Source: Vigna angularis
Lineage: Eukaryota; Streptophyta; Magnoliopsida; Fabales; Fabaceae
DNA: 64,000 nucleotides
Reading direction: 5' to 3'
NCBI RefSeq assembly: GCF_016808095.1
Contig: NC_068976.1
Span: 1,384,001 to 1,448,000 of the forward strand
The first letter of the stretch is position 1. Each line of letters opens with the position of its first letter. The position numbers and the translations under genes were made by a program. Under the pieces are notes generated by a model. The model ran no database searches. It saw nothing but the letters and a program-made list of their open reading frames with translations, and was not told the origin of the DNA. Positions 36,829-48,232 of this stretch are shown here, piece by piece.

Positions 36829-38264
36829 CACTAGTGCAGAAAATGCCTTTAACGTCACCCTTTAGACGTTTGACCCTCGAATATCCAACGTAAAAAACGA
36901 CCGGTGGTATTTTTCGTAAATAAAACAACCATATAGACATCCGATGTGGGCGGAACCACTTCTATACACTCATTTTTTAAATATAAAAAGTCACTTTTTA
37001 ACTCTGCTTAGACGTCAGATCCCGCCAATCCGACTTCTACAGCCATACAGACGTCCGATGTGGGGGGAACCGACTTCTATATTCTCATTTTTAAAATCTA
37101 AAAAGTTACTTTTTAACTCCATTTAGACGTTAGATCCCGCCAATCCGACTTCTACAGCCATATAGACGTCCGATGTGGGGGCAACCGACTTCTATATAGT
37201 CATTTTTGAAATCTAAAAAGTCACTTTTTAACTCCATTTAGATGTCAGATCCCTCCAATCCGACTTCTACAGCCATATAGACGTTCGATATGGGGGGAAC
37301 CGACTTCTATATACTCATTTTTGAAATCTAAAAAGTTACTTTTTAACTCCATTTAAACGTCAGATCCCACGAATCCGACTTCTACAGCCATATAGACGTC
37401 CGATGTGGGGGGAACCGACTTCTATATACTCATTAATGAAATCTAAAAAGTCACTTTTTAACTCCATTTAGACGTCAGATCCCACCAATCCGACTTCTAC
37501 AGCCATATAGACGTCCGATGTGGGTGGAACCGACTTCTATATACTCATTTTTGAAATCTAAAAAGTCACTTTTTAACTTTGTTTAGACGTCAGATCCTGT
37601 CAATCCGACTTCTAAAGCCATATAGACGTTTGATGTGGGGGAACCGACTTCTATATGGCTGCATTAGAACACTGCGAACGCGATGCAACAGTTACGCGCA
37701 CTTAATGTTCATCATCTTCCTCGCGTTTTCTCTCTACGGGTTACGCTTTTCAGGTTCATTTTCTCACTTTTGCACCATTTTAAATTAATTTTACTCTGAT
37801 TACATCACTCTTTGATGCATTATCTTTCATTTAAACCGATTAAAATGTGTTTTCGTTGGGTTTTGGTGCAGTTTTGCTCGGGTCCTTGGGCGGCGATTTC
37901 TTCCTTTTTGCACTCCTCCAATTTTCTCCACTACGTTTTTAAAATCATCCAATACAAAAAAAACGTACAATACATTCTCTTCAACTAAAATGTAATGTTG
38001 TAAACTCGAATCACCATGAGCAAGGAGCAACCCGAGAGGCCTCAAGCGGAAAAAGATTCAATCAAATATGGCGACGTTTTAGACGTCTAATCTATAGTTT
38101 CAGACATCTATATGGACGTCTAACCTGTATGGATCGGACGTCTATATAGACATCTGACCTATTGGGTCCGACGTCTCATTAACGTCATCCATATAGACGT
38201 CGGACAGAGATCAAACGTTAAAAGCCCAAAATAACAGACGTCTAAAGCCCTTTCTGCACTAGTG
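36829..38264. mobile_element. CACTA DNA transposon, non-autonomous, 1436 bp
   Basis: It starts CACTAGTGCAGAAA and ends TTTCTGCACTAGTG, an exact 14-bp inverted repeat. The target duplication TGA (36826-36828, 38265-38267) is perfect. Many 'gacgtc(t/c)' and 'aacgt' motifs cluster near both ends, as expected for transposase-binding subterminal repeats. No transposase is encoded. The left part is a tandem array (36929-37645). It lies between the gag and zinc-knuckle regions of the antisense copia. Confidence 0.94.
36929..37645. repeat. ~115-bp tandem repeat, about six copies, in CACTA element
   Basis: Each unit contains 'catatagacgtccgatgtgg', 'gaaccgacttctatat', 'actcatttttgaaatctaaa', 'aagtcactttttaactccat' and 'ttagacgtcagatcc'. 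Units begin near 36929, 37043, 37158, 37273, 37388, 37503 and 37617 (last one partial). Variation between units is only a few bases, so the array expanded recently or is being homogenised. Confidence 0.9.
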
Positions 38265-38267
38265 TGA

Positions 38268-39352
38268 TAACAATCATGAGGTTGAGATGTCAACGTAAAG
38301 GAAACATATGTATCATTGATGGGTTTACTAGATGCACACAAAAGAGTTGAACAAGTAGAACTCAAAGTGGTAACAATAGGTGAACCCAAAATCTAATTAC
38401 AGATATAAGAATATTCATCAGGAAGGTGGTACAATGCCAATAATATGAAGAACTTTAACCGTTGCTCTATTTCTTGGGCAAGAATAGAAGCAGGAGGCAA
38501 TAATTCATTAAATTCATGAAAAGTTTTACCCATATAATCAGCCATAGAGTTATGATTTCAAAGAGCAATAACATTGAAAAATCATGATAAACACCAAAAA
38601 GACGTTGAGTATCATTAGTGTATAATAATTTAGCGTGTCCTCAAATTTCAAAACATGTTTCGTAGAAACAGAAAATTTGTTTTAAAGAAGAGTGAAGGTA
38701 CCCCCTTGAGTACAATGCATAACTGAGCATCAATTTTCAATCAACATGTAACTGTAGCGGAATCAATAGTTGTCATGTTTTGAGTAATATGATCAACATA
38801 CCCTTGTCTCTTAAGCCAAAGCTTAACGTTTGATGCTCAAGTCGCATAATTAGTATCATCTAACTTATGAATAGATAAATGCTCATTTACATAGTTAGTA
38901 TATTTGGATGGGTTAGACGTATTGGTGACAGGATCAGACGTACTAATGATAGAAGAGATGTTAGAAGCCATGAACGAGCAAGAGAAAGTAAAAACCTAAA
39001 ACTCGATAAAGGTCCAATCAACACACCCAGGCCAAATCCAAAGAGAGGAGGTCACGATGAATCCAACGAAGGTGGTCGACACTAGAGACAATGACATACG
39101 CAACCACGAGCAACTAGAAAGTATGACGAAAGTGAACTAAGATCGTGAGAGCGAGTCTGGACTCTAATGGTAGCGATCTCAATGTTGTTGTGGTCGCTTG
39201 GCCAAGACGAGCAAAACCATGGCTGCTGGTTGAAACTGATGTTCCGGCGGTGGTGGCTATAATAACAGTGATGGCTCTAACAGCGAAGGTGGTGGTTGTA
39301 CTGGACAGGGACGATGAACATTTTTCCAAAGATCCTTAAACTATAAATACCA
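38268..39352 (-). pseudogene. Copia gag region, decayed
   Basis: This stretch lies between the CACTA element and the 5' LTR on the minus strand, where copia gag belongs. Frames are broken and I can read no clean domain. Its presence shows that the family normally has about 1 kb of leader plus gag before the zinc knuckle, unlike the plus-strand copy at 43036. Confidence 0.5.
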
Positions 39353-39515
39353 TGTTGAATATAGTGAAAAATTATCTGTGAGATTAATCTCCCTTGTGTT
39401 GAATATACACATATGATATTCTATTTATAATAGAAAAAATATGAGTTAAGTTCAAAATAAAAATAAAAATAATAACACTAACTAAAAATAAAAGATAAAA
39501 ATAATATATCTAACA
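39353..39515 (-). repeat. 5' LTR of antisense copia element
   Basis: The 163-bp LTR is followed on the minus strand by the primer-binding-like TGGTATTTATAG. Its last bases ('ttcactatattcaaca') match the end of the LTR at 43036-43198, which supports one family. Confidence 0.78.
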
Positions 39516-42500
39516 AAATATAACAAAACTACTTAGATTTAGTAACGAGTGATTGTTGAACCATACCACTAACACATTTGGACTAAATATATGGACACAA
39601 ATACATGCAAAATACGTACCAATGCACAATCCTCTGGCCTTGAGTGAAAGTGAAAATACTATAAAATAGGATAGATAAATGTTTACCAACAGAAATCGTA
39701 GCGGGTAAAATGCCTAACAATCCTTAAGCCTCGAGCTTAAGGAAAAAGATTAAAAACAATCTTATATATGTTTAATCAGTAATATTAATACCCCACCCAC
39801 CTATCTAACCAAAATATCACTATATCATTCCTCATCCATGTTCCCAAATTGCTCAGATTATTTCATAAGGATTGTTTACCCCGTGCCTTCAACTCAACCT
39901 ACATAGTGAGATACTAACACCACACTCTGATGTCTCTCTGTCACAAAATAGTGACTACCTACACTTTGTTAAGAGCACTTCATTAAAACAAACACATTGT
40001 TCACCTCGGGACACCCTTATTCTGTGGCTTATCACAATTTTTTTCCCACCTAACCCAAGCTTTCTTTGTACATACTAGTATATGGGATGAATATTTTAAG
40101 TAACATTTTTTATAGCATATTTGTAATTTGGGTTGCAAGGAATGATATATCAAAATATTTTTTTATTTATTATATTTTTTATTTCAATTTTATTGTGTCG
40201 TGTGGAAAACTTGGATTCATTTTTTATTTCATCGTTAAAATCTTAAAATAAATGATAATATGTAAATTCTTTTACACTAAGTAAATTTCATTCATGATAT
40301 TCTTCTTTTGGAAATAATTATATTATTAATATTTTATGGAATTTAAAAAATATTAAATATATAATTTAGAGTTTTATAATATTCACATATGTTTATTTAG
40401 TTTAAAACTAAAGTGACTACAAAGAAGAGAAGTAAAACGGTGAGATGGATTTTAATGGAAAAATAAATCAAAATATGAAAAAAGCAAAAATTATCTTGTC
40501 TTTATTTGGTTGCATAAAAAAGTAAAAGAAGAAAAAAAAACACATACAAAAAGAGAATAATTTCTAACAAAGTGAGCAAATAAAGAAAAGGGCCATTTAT
40601 TTTAGTTTATAAAAAAAATGTTTTCATATTCTAACTTGTGCCATGTATAGGTTCACAAGTATAACCAAATATGAACAATATCGGTTAATTAATGAAACAA
40701 TATTTTCTCCATCCATCCATCAACTAGTTTTCTATTGATTTGTCTAAGACTAAAATGTTGAATAGTGACGTTAATTAATGCGTTTACCGTGATCCATTTA
40801 GTTAGAATTGTTTGTGGATGCTATGTCTCTGATATGAAATAACACAACAAATATCATTTTAAAAATTTTACTCCTTGCTCTGATGATAATTTGGATCGAT
40901 CTAGCATTTTGAAGTAAAATTAGTTTTATAGATTTCAGGTTAATTAAATAAGACGAATTAACAATATACAAAATAATTTTATAATGTTGTATTAAATTTA
41001 AAATATACTTTTCAATAATTACCTGTTAAATAAATAAATAATAAATTTAATTAAAACAAAAATCTATAGCAACAGATACTATAATAAAATGAAATTTTGT
41101 GTGTCCAATTAATGTAGTAAAAACAACATTCATATAAAACATAAAGTGTCTAATATTCCTTTTTGTCATTGAAGTGAATTAGGTATTTCATGTCATATTT
41201 TTCTTATTCATGTGCGTTGTTACATATATATTATAAATATAAGTTGTGAAAATATTTTATAGATTGATTTGGTGGTAGTAGAAGTTTGTTGGGAAAATAG
41301 GTGGGGGGTAGGAGAAGATGAAAGAATAATAGTGGTAGCAGAAAAGGAAAAGGAGTTAAAGTGGGTTGGTGGAAGAAGACTTGGATCCATCACAGTTCAA
41401 AAATCTTGAGCTTCAAAATATGGGGTATAATAGTAAATTGAGTATAAGCTTAAGACAATAACACACGCCTACACAACACCTCGTCGCACGTGTGTTAACG
41501 TGGAACACCAAAGTTCCTATGATTTAGCACGTGGAAATATGAGTGTCACCACCTTTGACTTTTTCTTGCTTGGTCTGGTCTTTGCTCTGAAGACTCAGAT
41601 ATGGCTGCCACTGCTGTGATGAACAAAAACAAATACTAGGATAAACCATTTTATATTCAACTCCGTTTTCTTCTATAGGTAAACTTTATTTAACTTTGGT
41701 AAACAACTAGATTAATTTAGAGATAAACTTTTTACGGCTTCTAATGTAAAAATTATAAAAAAAAATAATGTAATTTTAAATAATGAAATGAAAAGTTTTC
41801 CATTATTATGAAAAGTTATAATGGTTTGTAATAGTTGTGGGTTTTTTTATTAAGAAAATATTATGTGGAATATGTATAAAGAAAATTTAAGAATTTTTTA
41901 GTGAGCGAAGAGAGTCCTGTTCTCTGTAAATTATTGTCCTTATTTTTGAAATGGAAAATATTTTATTTAAAGTAATAAAATAAACAAGAGATATGGAATC
42001 TAAAATAATTCCTACGGTAGAAACAGCAGGTTAAGTAAAAAGAGAAAGAAAATGAATGGAATGGAAGCATATAATAGCAACTAATTTATTATTCACCAAC
42101 CCTCCGCACCAACCCAAACCAATACAAGGTTTTGATTTTTATGAGGAGATAAGGCATTCTTTCGTGTTTTTTCGGCTTCGTCGAGTTTGTCCTTTTGTGA
42201 AATATATACTACTGTAAATTTATATTTTTTCCATAAATAAAGAAGAAAAAAATGAAGAAATATTTTTAAAAGATGAAGTTTATAACGAATTGATATAGAA
42301 GAGATTTTTGTAGCCGTTTTTGTAGTTGTTGAGAATGTTTGTGTATTTGATGTTTAAATAAAAGGATTTCTTAAATTTCATTGTCTACTACCATCCACAA
42401 ATATTTAATTTTATGTTTGATATGTTCATTCATTAAACATACATAAAAAATGTGTTGCGTGTATTATTAAATCATAGTTTCTTTTTACAGCAATATTCCA

Positions 42501-43035
42501 ATGGTTAGATTTGTATAGAGTTGTATTGTCTCACAATCTATTTGAAAAAGCCTCTTTACAATATAGTTTTAACCCCTTTCCAAATAATTGCTTATCTTTT
42601 ACCATCATCATGAAAAACTTTCAAATCAATTTTAAATTTTACTCAAGCTTTTTTTAGACTAACGTGTTATTTTCACATGTAACAATTTGGAAATCTAGGT
42701 ATGAGCTTAAGTTTCACATTAAGTAAAAATAATAAAGTTGGATACCATGAAAGGTAGAAGAACTATAAATTCATTGTCTTAAGGTTTTAGGTTGAAATTG
42801 GTGTCAATCTCTTATATGTATTGGACTCAAGTTTTATTAGTGTTAAGTATCCCTTGTGATCAATGAGTGGTATTAGAGCTTAATGTTTGGCTTAGTAGTC
42901 GATTCACATGCGTTCCATTATGAAAGGTCTTCCTCACAAAAGGTTAGACAAGTGTGTCTCGTTTTTGAACGATAGTATAAGTAAGGATATTCATAGTTAG
43001 TTCGAGGAGGAAATGCTAATGTGAAGGGACTAATA
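39516..43035. other. AT-rich spacer between two copia elements
   Basis: No gene, RNA gene or transposon end was recognised. The part at 41250-41640 is less AT-rich and contains promoter-like motifs (see 41487-41534). The rest is low-complexity AT-rich sequence. Confidence 0.5.
41487..41534. promoter_or_regulatory. Two G-box/ABRE-like motifs
   Basis: GCACGTGTG (core CACGTG at 41487) and GCACGTGG (core at 41528) lie 41 bp apart and are followed by a W-box-like 'tttgact' at about 41553. Such pairs are typical of stress-responsive plant promoters. No gene was found within 1.4 kb downstream, so the function is only a possibility. Confidence 0.35.
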
Positions 43036-43198
43036 TGTTAGATGTTAAGTTGTGTGTTTCTGTTAATTGGGCTTAGCTCATTTTGTATTTAGGGTTTAAC
43101 CCTTATCTTACATTATAAATAAACTACCCTATGTGTATGCTAAACACATAAGAGAGATTTCTCCTAATCCTCTTCACTATATTCAATATGGTATCTAG
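43036..43198 (+). repeat. 5' LTR of plus-strand copia element
   Basis: The LTR starts TGTTAGATGTTAAG and ends 'ttcaata' (CA changed to TA). It contains the TATA-like 'cattataaataaac'. The first 92 bp recur at 56448-56539 with two or three substitutions. Confidence 0.85.
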
Positions 43199-43211
43199 AG
43201 CACAGGAATAG
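43199..43211 (+). promoter_or_regulatory. Copia primer-binding site, modified
   Basis: TGGTATCTAGAGC follows the LTR directly. The usual initiator-Met tRNA site is TGGTATCAGAGC, so there is one inserted T. Confidence 0.75.
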
Positions 43212-43229
43212 TTCCAGTCAACTCCACAG

Positions 43230-43537
43230 TCTCCGGCACTCATCACTGTCGCTGTCGTTGCAGTCGCCGCCGTCGCCGCCGCCGGAGTTCCAGAATCGAC
43301 CGGCGACCACACCATCGGAATCGTCTCGACCGGGCGACCACCGTGGTACGGAGATCGCGGCGAACGAACCACCCACGCGCCGCCGCAAGAGTCACCGTTG
43401 CCGCCCGCGTGCCGGCGCGTCGCCGGAGCTTTCTGCCGCCGATCAGCACCGCCGTGATCGCCTCCTCGCCCTCTTTCTGGATCTGTGGTCGTTGCGTCAA
43501 TCAGAGCACTTTGAATTTTTAGGGTTTCTCCCTCTCC
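43230..43537 (+). other. GC-rich leader replacing gag
   Basis: A sharp GC-rich island ('gccgccgtcgccgccgccgg' and similar) lies between the primer-binding site and the first ATG of the pol frame. The open frames over it on both strands are by-products of its composition. Gag N-terminal sequence expected here is absent. It could be a deletion that fused leader and zinc knuckle, or captured host DNA; I cannot tell which. Confidence 0.6.
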
Positions 43538-44572
43538 ATGGCTGCCCAACTTGATGATCAGAGTCGGTCTCGCCAACCAAGTAAAGGACGTCCAAAATGT
43601 GACCATTGTGGCAAGCTAGGCCACAAAATTGATAGATGTTATGCACTTCATGGACGTCCTCCTCGACCTATAGTAATGGCAAATTCTGATCTACCTCCCC
43701 GATCATCGTCTACAGACCATCCTACTTCATCAAATACCATAAATAACCCTTTACTCTTTCAGGAATTTCTCAGATGGTATGAGGACCGTCAGCACTGTAG
43801 TTCCACTACATCTGCTTCTGGTATACGCACAGGTACTCCTTTTGTCGGTCTGACTCACTCTCTCGGATCTTGGGTCCTTGACTCAGGTGCCACCGATCAT
43901 ATCACTGGTAACAAGTCCTTGTTTTCTTCCTTGTCATGTCCGGTTAATTTACCCTCGGTAACGATGGCTGATGGGTCTAGAGTCTCATCTCATGGTATTG
44001 GTATTGTTCATATTTTTCCGTCCATATCCATTGATAATGTACTTTGTGTCCTTGGGTCTCCTTTTAACTTATTGTCCGTAAGTCATCTAACTCGTTCCCT
44101 TAATTGTGTTATTTCATTTACCAAAGATTCTGTTTGGTTGCAGGACCAGAGTTCGAAACACATGATTGGCACAGGATGTGAGTCTCATGGCCTATATCAT
44201 CTCAGCCCTTCTCCACATGCTGGCGTAATCATGGAGTCACCATCCCTTCTTCATGCTCAGTTAGGTCATCCCAGTCTTGCCAAACTGCAGCAACTTATTC
44301 CGAGTCTGTCCAAATTATCAAGTTTGTCATGTGAGTCTTGTCAGTTAGGTAAACATACTCGTAGTTCCTTTCCTCGTAGTGTTTCACAACGACCGTCATC
44401 CCCCTTTTCATTGGTTCATTCTGATATTTGGGGACCTAGTCGTGTTAAGTCAACTTTAGGATTTCAGTATTTTGTTACCTTTATTGATGACTATTCCAGA
44501 TGTACTTGGTTGTTTCTCATGAAGAATCGTTCTGAGTTGTTTTCTATTTTTCAAACTTTTTCAATGAAATAA
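43538..44572 (+). pseudogene. Copia polyprotein, zinc knuckle to integrase core
   Basis: The 344-residue open frame starts MAAQLDDQ and at once reaches a CCHC knuckle, 'CDHCGKLGHKIDRC' (residues ~23-36). The protease active site 'WVLDSGATDHITG' follows near residue 112. The pre-integrase zinc region comes next ('LHAQLGHPSLAKLQQL', 'CESCQLGKHTRSSFP') and then the integrase core start 'VHSDIWGP' and 'FVTFIDDYSRCTWLFLMK', with the first catalytic Asp residues. A frameshift/stop at 44572 separates the rest of integrase, which follows in other frames. The missing gag and the frameshift mean it cannot work alone. Confidence 0.88.
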
Positions 44573-44576
44573 AAAC

Positions 44577-45609
44577 TCAGTTTGGGGTTTCTATTCGCAC
44601 TTTACGTAGTGATAATGGTCGTGAATACCTTTCTCAACAGTTTAAACATTTTATGGCTTCTCATGGCATTCTTCACCAAACCTCATGTGCTTATACCCCT
44701 CAACAAAATGGGGTGGCTGAGCACAAGAATAAACACCTTATTGAAACAACTCGTACCCTTCTCATTCATGGTCAAGTACCCTCACGTTTTTGGGGTGATG
44801 TTGTTCTCACAGCATGTTATCTTATCAACCGCATGCCATCTTCCGTCCTAGCGAACAAAATCCCTCATTCTATATTATTTCCTCAAGACCCTCTACATCC
44901 ATTACCTCTTAGAGTTTTTGGGTCTACATGTTTTGTTCATATTTTAGTCCTGGTCTTGATAAGTTATCTCCTAGGTCTCACAAATGTGTCTTCTTAGGAT
45001 TTTCACGGTCACAAAAGGGCTATAAGTGTTTTTCCCCTTCCCTCAATCGTCATTTTATCTCTGCTGATGTCACTTTTGATGAATCTTCTTTTTACTTTAC
45101 ACATTTATCTTCTAGTTTTGTACCTCTCCCTGTTACTGTTGATATTCCTCTTATTTGTTATCCTCCTGGTGATGCTCCACCCATTTTGTCTCCTCCTTCT
45201 TTAGACTCTCATTCACCATAGGATCGTCCTTCACCACTACCCCTTTAGGTTTATAGTCGCCGCAATTGTCTCCCTCATGACTCACTTCCAGTGCCGCCTC
45301 CTGTGTCTCCTCCGGCTCCAGCAAATGAGTCTGACTTGCCTATTGCCCTCCGTAAAGGTATACGCTCTACCCGTAACCCTTCCCCCCATTATACTGTTCT
45401 TAGTTACCACAGATTATCTCCATCTTTTTACACTTGTCTCTCATCCATTTCTTCTGTGTCAATTCCTAAATCTGTGGATGATGCCTTAACTCATCCTGGT
45501 TGGCATCAAGCTATGCTGGATGAATTAAGTGCTTTACAGAAAAGTGGAACTTGGGAGCTTGTCCAATTACCATCTGGAAAGTCTGTTGTTGGTTGCAGGT
45601 GGGTGTATG
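44577..45609 (+). pseudogene. Copia integrase C-terminal part and start of reverse transcriptase
   Basis: Pieces in several frames read 'IRTLRSDNGREYLS', 'YTPQQNGVAEHKN', 'PSRFWGDVVLTACYLINRMP', 'PLRVFGSTCFVH' and 'HKCVFLGFSRSQKGYKCF'. Together these are the integrase core (DNGxEY, PQQNGVAEHKN) and its C-terminal segment. A linker leads to 'ALTHPGWHQAMLDELSALQK' and 'GCRWVY', the start of the reverse transcriptase. It is broken at 45609 by the inserted LTR; the next residues of the enzyme occur at 55059. Confidence 0.82.
45464..45609 (+). repeat. 146-bp copia segment, copy 1
   Basis: It runs from 'tcctaaatctg' to 'gtgggtgtatg', ending exactly where the LTR at 45610 begins. Copies 2 (53414-53559) and 3 (54913-55058) have the same limits. 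Copy 1 has T and A at two sites where copies 2 and 3 both have C and G. Confidence 0.95.
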
Positions 45610-46901
45610 TGTTGAGACCTCGGCAAGCGCACCAGATCGTTCAAGTAATAAACCGGTAAGTCCGGAAATCATTTTCCCAAGAGATTTGTTTAGATTCACT
45701 GATTGTTAAAGTTTACTAATTTAGCGATTAATAAACGTATTTTTACAACACAAGTAAGATTTGCATACAGATAAAATTAAAGTGGTAAAAACAGTCGAAT
45801 TAAAGTTCACTAGGGTTGAAATTCAAGTTCATCACTCCGGTAATTTTCTACTAACACAATTCCTCAAAATTAAGCATCGACATTCTAGGCGCATGCAGCC
45901 TCTGATCCCTCAGATGACAGTTCATAATCACTCAAACTAAATTACTAATCCCTTAGCTAATTCAGTTATCAGATTTGCCTTAAACACAATGTCACAGATG
46001 ACTAAAAATTCCCTCCTATGTCTAGGACTCCAAATCCTTTAGCAGTTCTATCCTAGGTCCGCGGTCTCATACATTTCCCAATGATTTAACCGTTCAAATA
46101 GCTCAGATTCCCATCATAGGCATGAATAATAAAGATAGAACACATAATTCAAACAAGTTCATGCATTAATAGAGAAATTACACAAAAGTTCAGAAATTTA
46201 CTCTCAACCCTAGTGAAATGGAGTTCTAGCTACACATATACATCACAGAAGCGATAAACGATGGATTGGATGGTAGAAAGTGGTGATTTTCCACCTTAGA
46301 AGCACCCAAAACGAGCTGAACGTGAGCTGCAGAGTCCCCTCTGGACTTCTCCCCTCCAAGACTGACTCTCTCTGCCTCTAGATCACGTTTTTAAAGAGAA
46401 GGCTGTAAGTGATTTTTCGCTGGGCGAACGTCCTAGCTCGCTGGGCGAGCGTCCAACTGTTGAGTCACAAGCGTCCACTTCTCGCTGGGCGAGCGACTCG
46501 CTTGACGAGCGTCCACAGCTCGCTGGGCGAGCGTCCACTATTGAGTCACGGGCGTCCACTAGCTGGACGAGCGTCCGGGCTGGACTTCTTGGCTGGACGA
46601 GCGTCGCTGGGCGACGAACGTTCGTTCGCTGGGCGACGAGCATCCACTCGTTGGACGAGCGTCCGTTCGCTTGCTTGGTTATTTCATCCTTCTGACAGGC
46701 AAATGACGCACTCCAAGTCTTTGATAGTATCCAATCCTTATTCTACTTTGAAAATAACAAACAAAAGCATCAAAACACATTTAAACAGTCGAAATTATAC
46801 TTATATCAACAATTATATACTTTTCATGAGAATTAACACTAAAACTTATTCAAAAGCACAACAATTTAAGGAACAAAAACAAGTAAAGTTTACACCTATC
46901 A
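45610..46901 (-). repeat. LTR 1 (3' LTR) of the Athila-like element
   Basis: 1292 bp. It differs from LTRs 2 and 3 by several private substitutions (for example 'agctgaacg' versus 'agctggacg', 'gatcacg' versus 'gatcgcg') and by the number of GC-rich minisatellite units. Confidence 0.93.
46419..46672. repeat. GC-rich minisatellite in LTR 1
   Basis: Repeats of a 12-16 bp unit such as 'cgctgggcgagcgtcc' and 'gctggacgagcgtcc', separated by 'actgttgagtcac(a/g)(a/g)gcgtcc'. The same array is at 52959-53180 and 54366-54685 with different unit numbers, and accounts for most of the length differences among the three LTRs. Confidence 0.85.
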
Positions 46902-47659
46902 AACTCCCCCAAACTTATATATTTTCATGTCCTCATGAAAATAAACAAAAACAATAGAAAAACGAACCCAACAAAACAGTTAGTATTCCATCACATAATC
47001 TCTGTCACAAAAGTAAGGATTGTACCTACACCTCCAAATATTCAGATCAAATGTTATAACTTCTATATTAACAAGTTCTTGAATCCAAAATGATAAGACA
47101 ACCAGAAAAAGAATAAACCATTATGCTCAATCTGTGTTTATCTCAACCTGCAAGTATTTACAACTTCAATTCACACTCAGATTGTCATCAACTACTTCAT
47201 CAACTTTTGCAAGTCATCTCATATACACTTCAAACATTCTGATTTAAATCAAAAAGACTTTCTTAGGTTATAACTTGGCTTGGCTAGAAGGAACATGGTT
47301 TTACAAGGAAACAAAACAACACTAAAGAAGAGGAGAACAAGAACATAGCAACATTGAAACTTTATTCAGCAACTACCTCTTCATCCATCACAAAACGCAT
47401 TTTCTGAATTTTTCTCTAACTTTGATACTTTTTCATATTTACATGATACAATTGTTAGCAAAATGATGAAGATGAAGTTTTGATGATATCCAAATCAAGT
47501 CAAGAGAAATCAAGATTCAAAATGTTATGAAGACTTGTATTGCTATGGAAAGCTTTTGTAATAATTATAGTTTAGTATCTAGGACTTAGATTATGAGTGG
47601 ATTTATGTTTGCATTCAAAAGAGATGTAAAAATAAGCCAAACAGCAAAATCTGTGCAGT

Positions 47660-47888
47660 GTTAATCGATTAACACAGGGTGTAAATCGATTGTTCCAGAT
47701 ACAAATGAAGAAGCACTGCATTGAGCTGTTAATCGATTAACAAGGGGTGTTAATCGATTAACGTTAATCGATTAACAAGGGCTGTTAATCGATTAACACA
47801 AGAACGTTTGAAAAACTAGCCGTTTTTCTAGCCGTTGGACTATCCGTTGGGGTGTTAATCGATTAACCACTGTAGCTAATCGATTAAC
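47660..47888. repeat. Cluster of 14-bp palindromes GTTAATCGATTAAC
   Basis: Exact copies at 47660, 47728, 47749, 47763, 47784 and 47854; near copies at 47681 and 47875 (GCTAATCGATTAAC). They lie 50-280 bp upstream of the TATA box at ~47938, a position that suits protein-binding sites in the LTR promoter. Confidence 0.92.
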
Positions 47889-48137
47889 ACAGTGTGAAAG
47901 GCTGAAAACGAAAAATGGAAGAGTCTTTGGATGAGTCTATAAATAGACTCTCATTTTCTCTCAAGAAAACTTGAGAAACTCTTCCCTTGTGCTCATATAC
48001 TCAGAAACTCTTGAGAATTGTGTGCTCTTGCTCAGCTAAGGAAACTCTGTCTGTAGAGTTGGTGATATACTGCTACGGTGATAGAGGAATAGCTGGTTCA
48101 TCCTTGGTGTGTCTAAGGAGGTGTCTGGAAGAGGAAG

Positions 48138-48232
48138 TTCATCCTTCGTGAAGTATTCGAAGGAGGTGTTCATCCTTCGTGAAGTATTCGGAGGAAGTGT
48201 TTCATCCTTTGTGAAGATTCAAAGGAGGTGTT
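48138..48232. repeat. ~35-bp tandem repeat, three copies
   Basis: The unit is approximately 'gttcatccttcgtgaagtat' followed by 'tcgaaggaggt', repeated three times with small changes, within the solo LTR. Confidence 0.8.

Larger units (their letters stand above)
23965..39515 (-). mobile_element. Ty1-copia retrotransposon, antisense, with three nested insertions
   Basis: LTRs of 177 bp (23965-24141, 3' LTR) and 163 bp (39353-39515, 5' LTR) share 'gttgaatatagtgaaaaa' and 'attaatctc(t/c)cttgtgttgaa'. Flanks are AGATA and AAATA, a one-mismatch target duplication. On the minus strand the 5' LTR is followed by TGGTATTTATAG (a changed copia primer-binding site), a gag region, a zinc-knuckle piece, protease, integrase and RNase H pieces. 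The 3' LTR is preceded by the purine tract 'aagggagag'. Removing the insertions at 25266-33092, 34797-36340 and 36829-38264 leaves about 4.7 kb, a normal full-length copia size. All frames are broken. It is the same family as 43036-56539, but in opposite orientation. Confidence 0.85.

Noticed and set aside
36929..37645. Possible CRISPR-like array of regularly spaced repeats
   Set aside because: The units are direct 115-bp tandem repeats without variable spacers, inside a CACTA transposon of a plant genome.
43124..43606. 160-residue open frame on the minus strand
   Set aside because: It covers the copia LTR, primer-binding site and GC-rich leader in antisense; composition explains its length.
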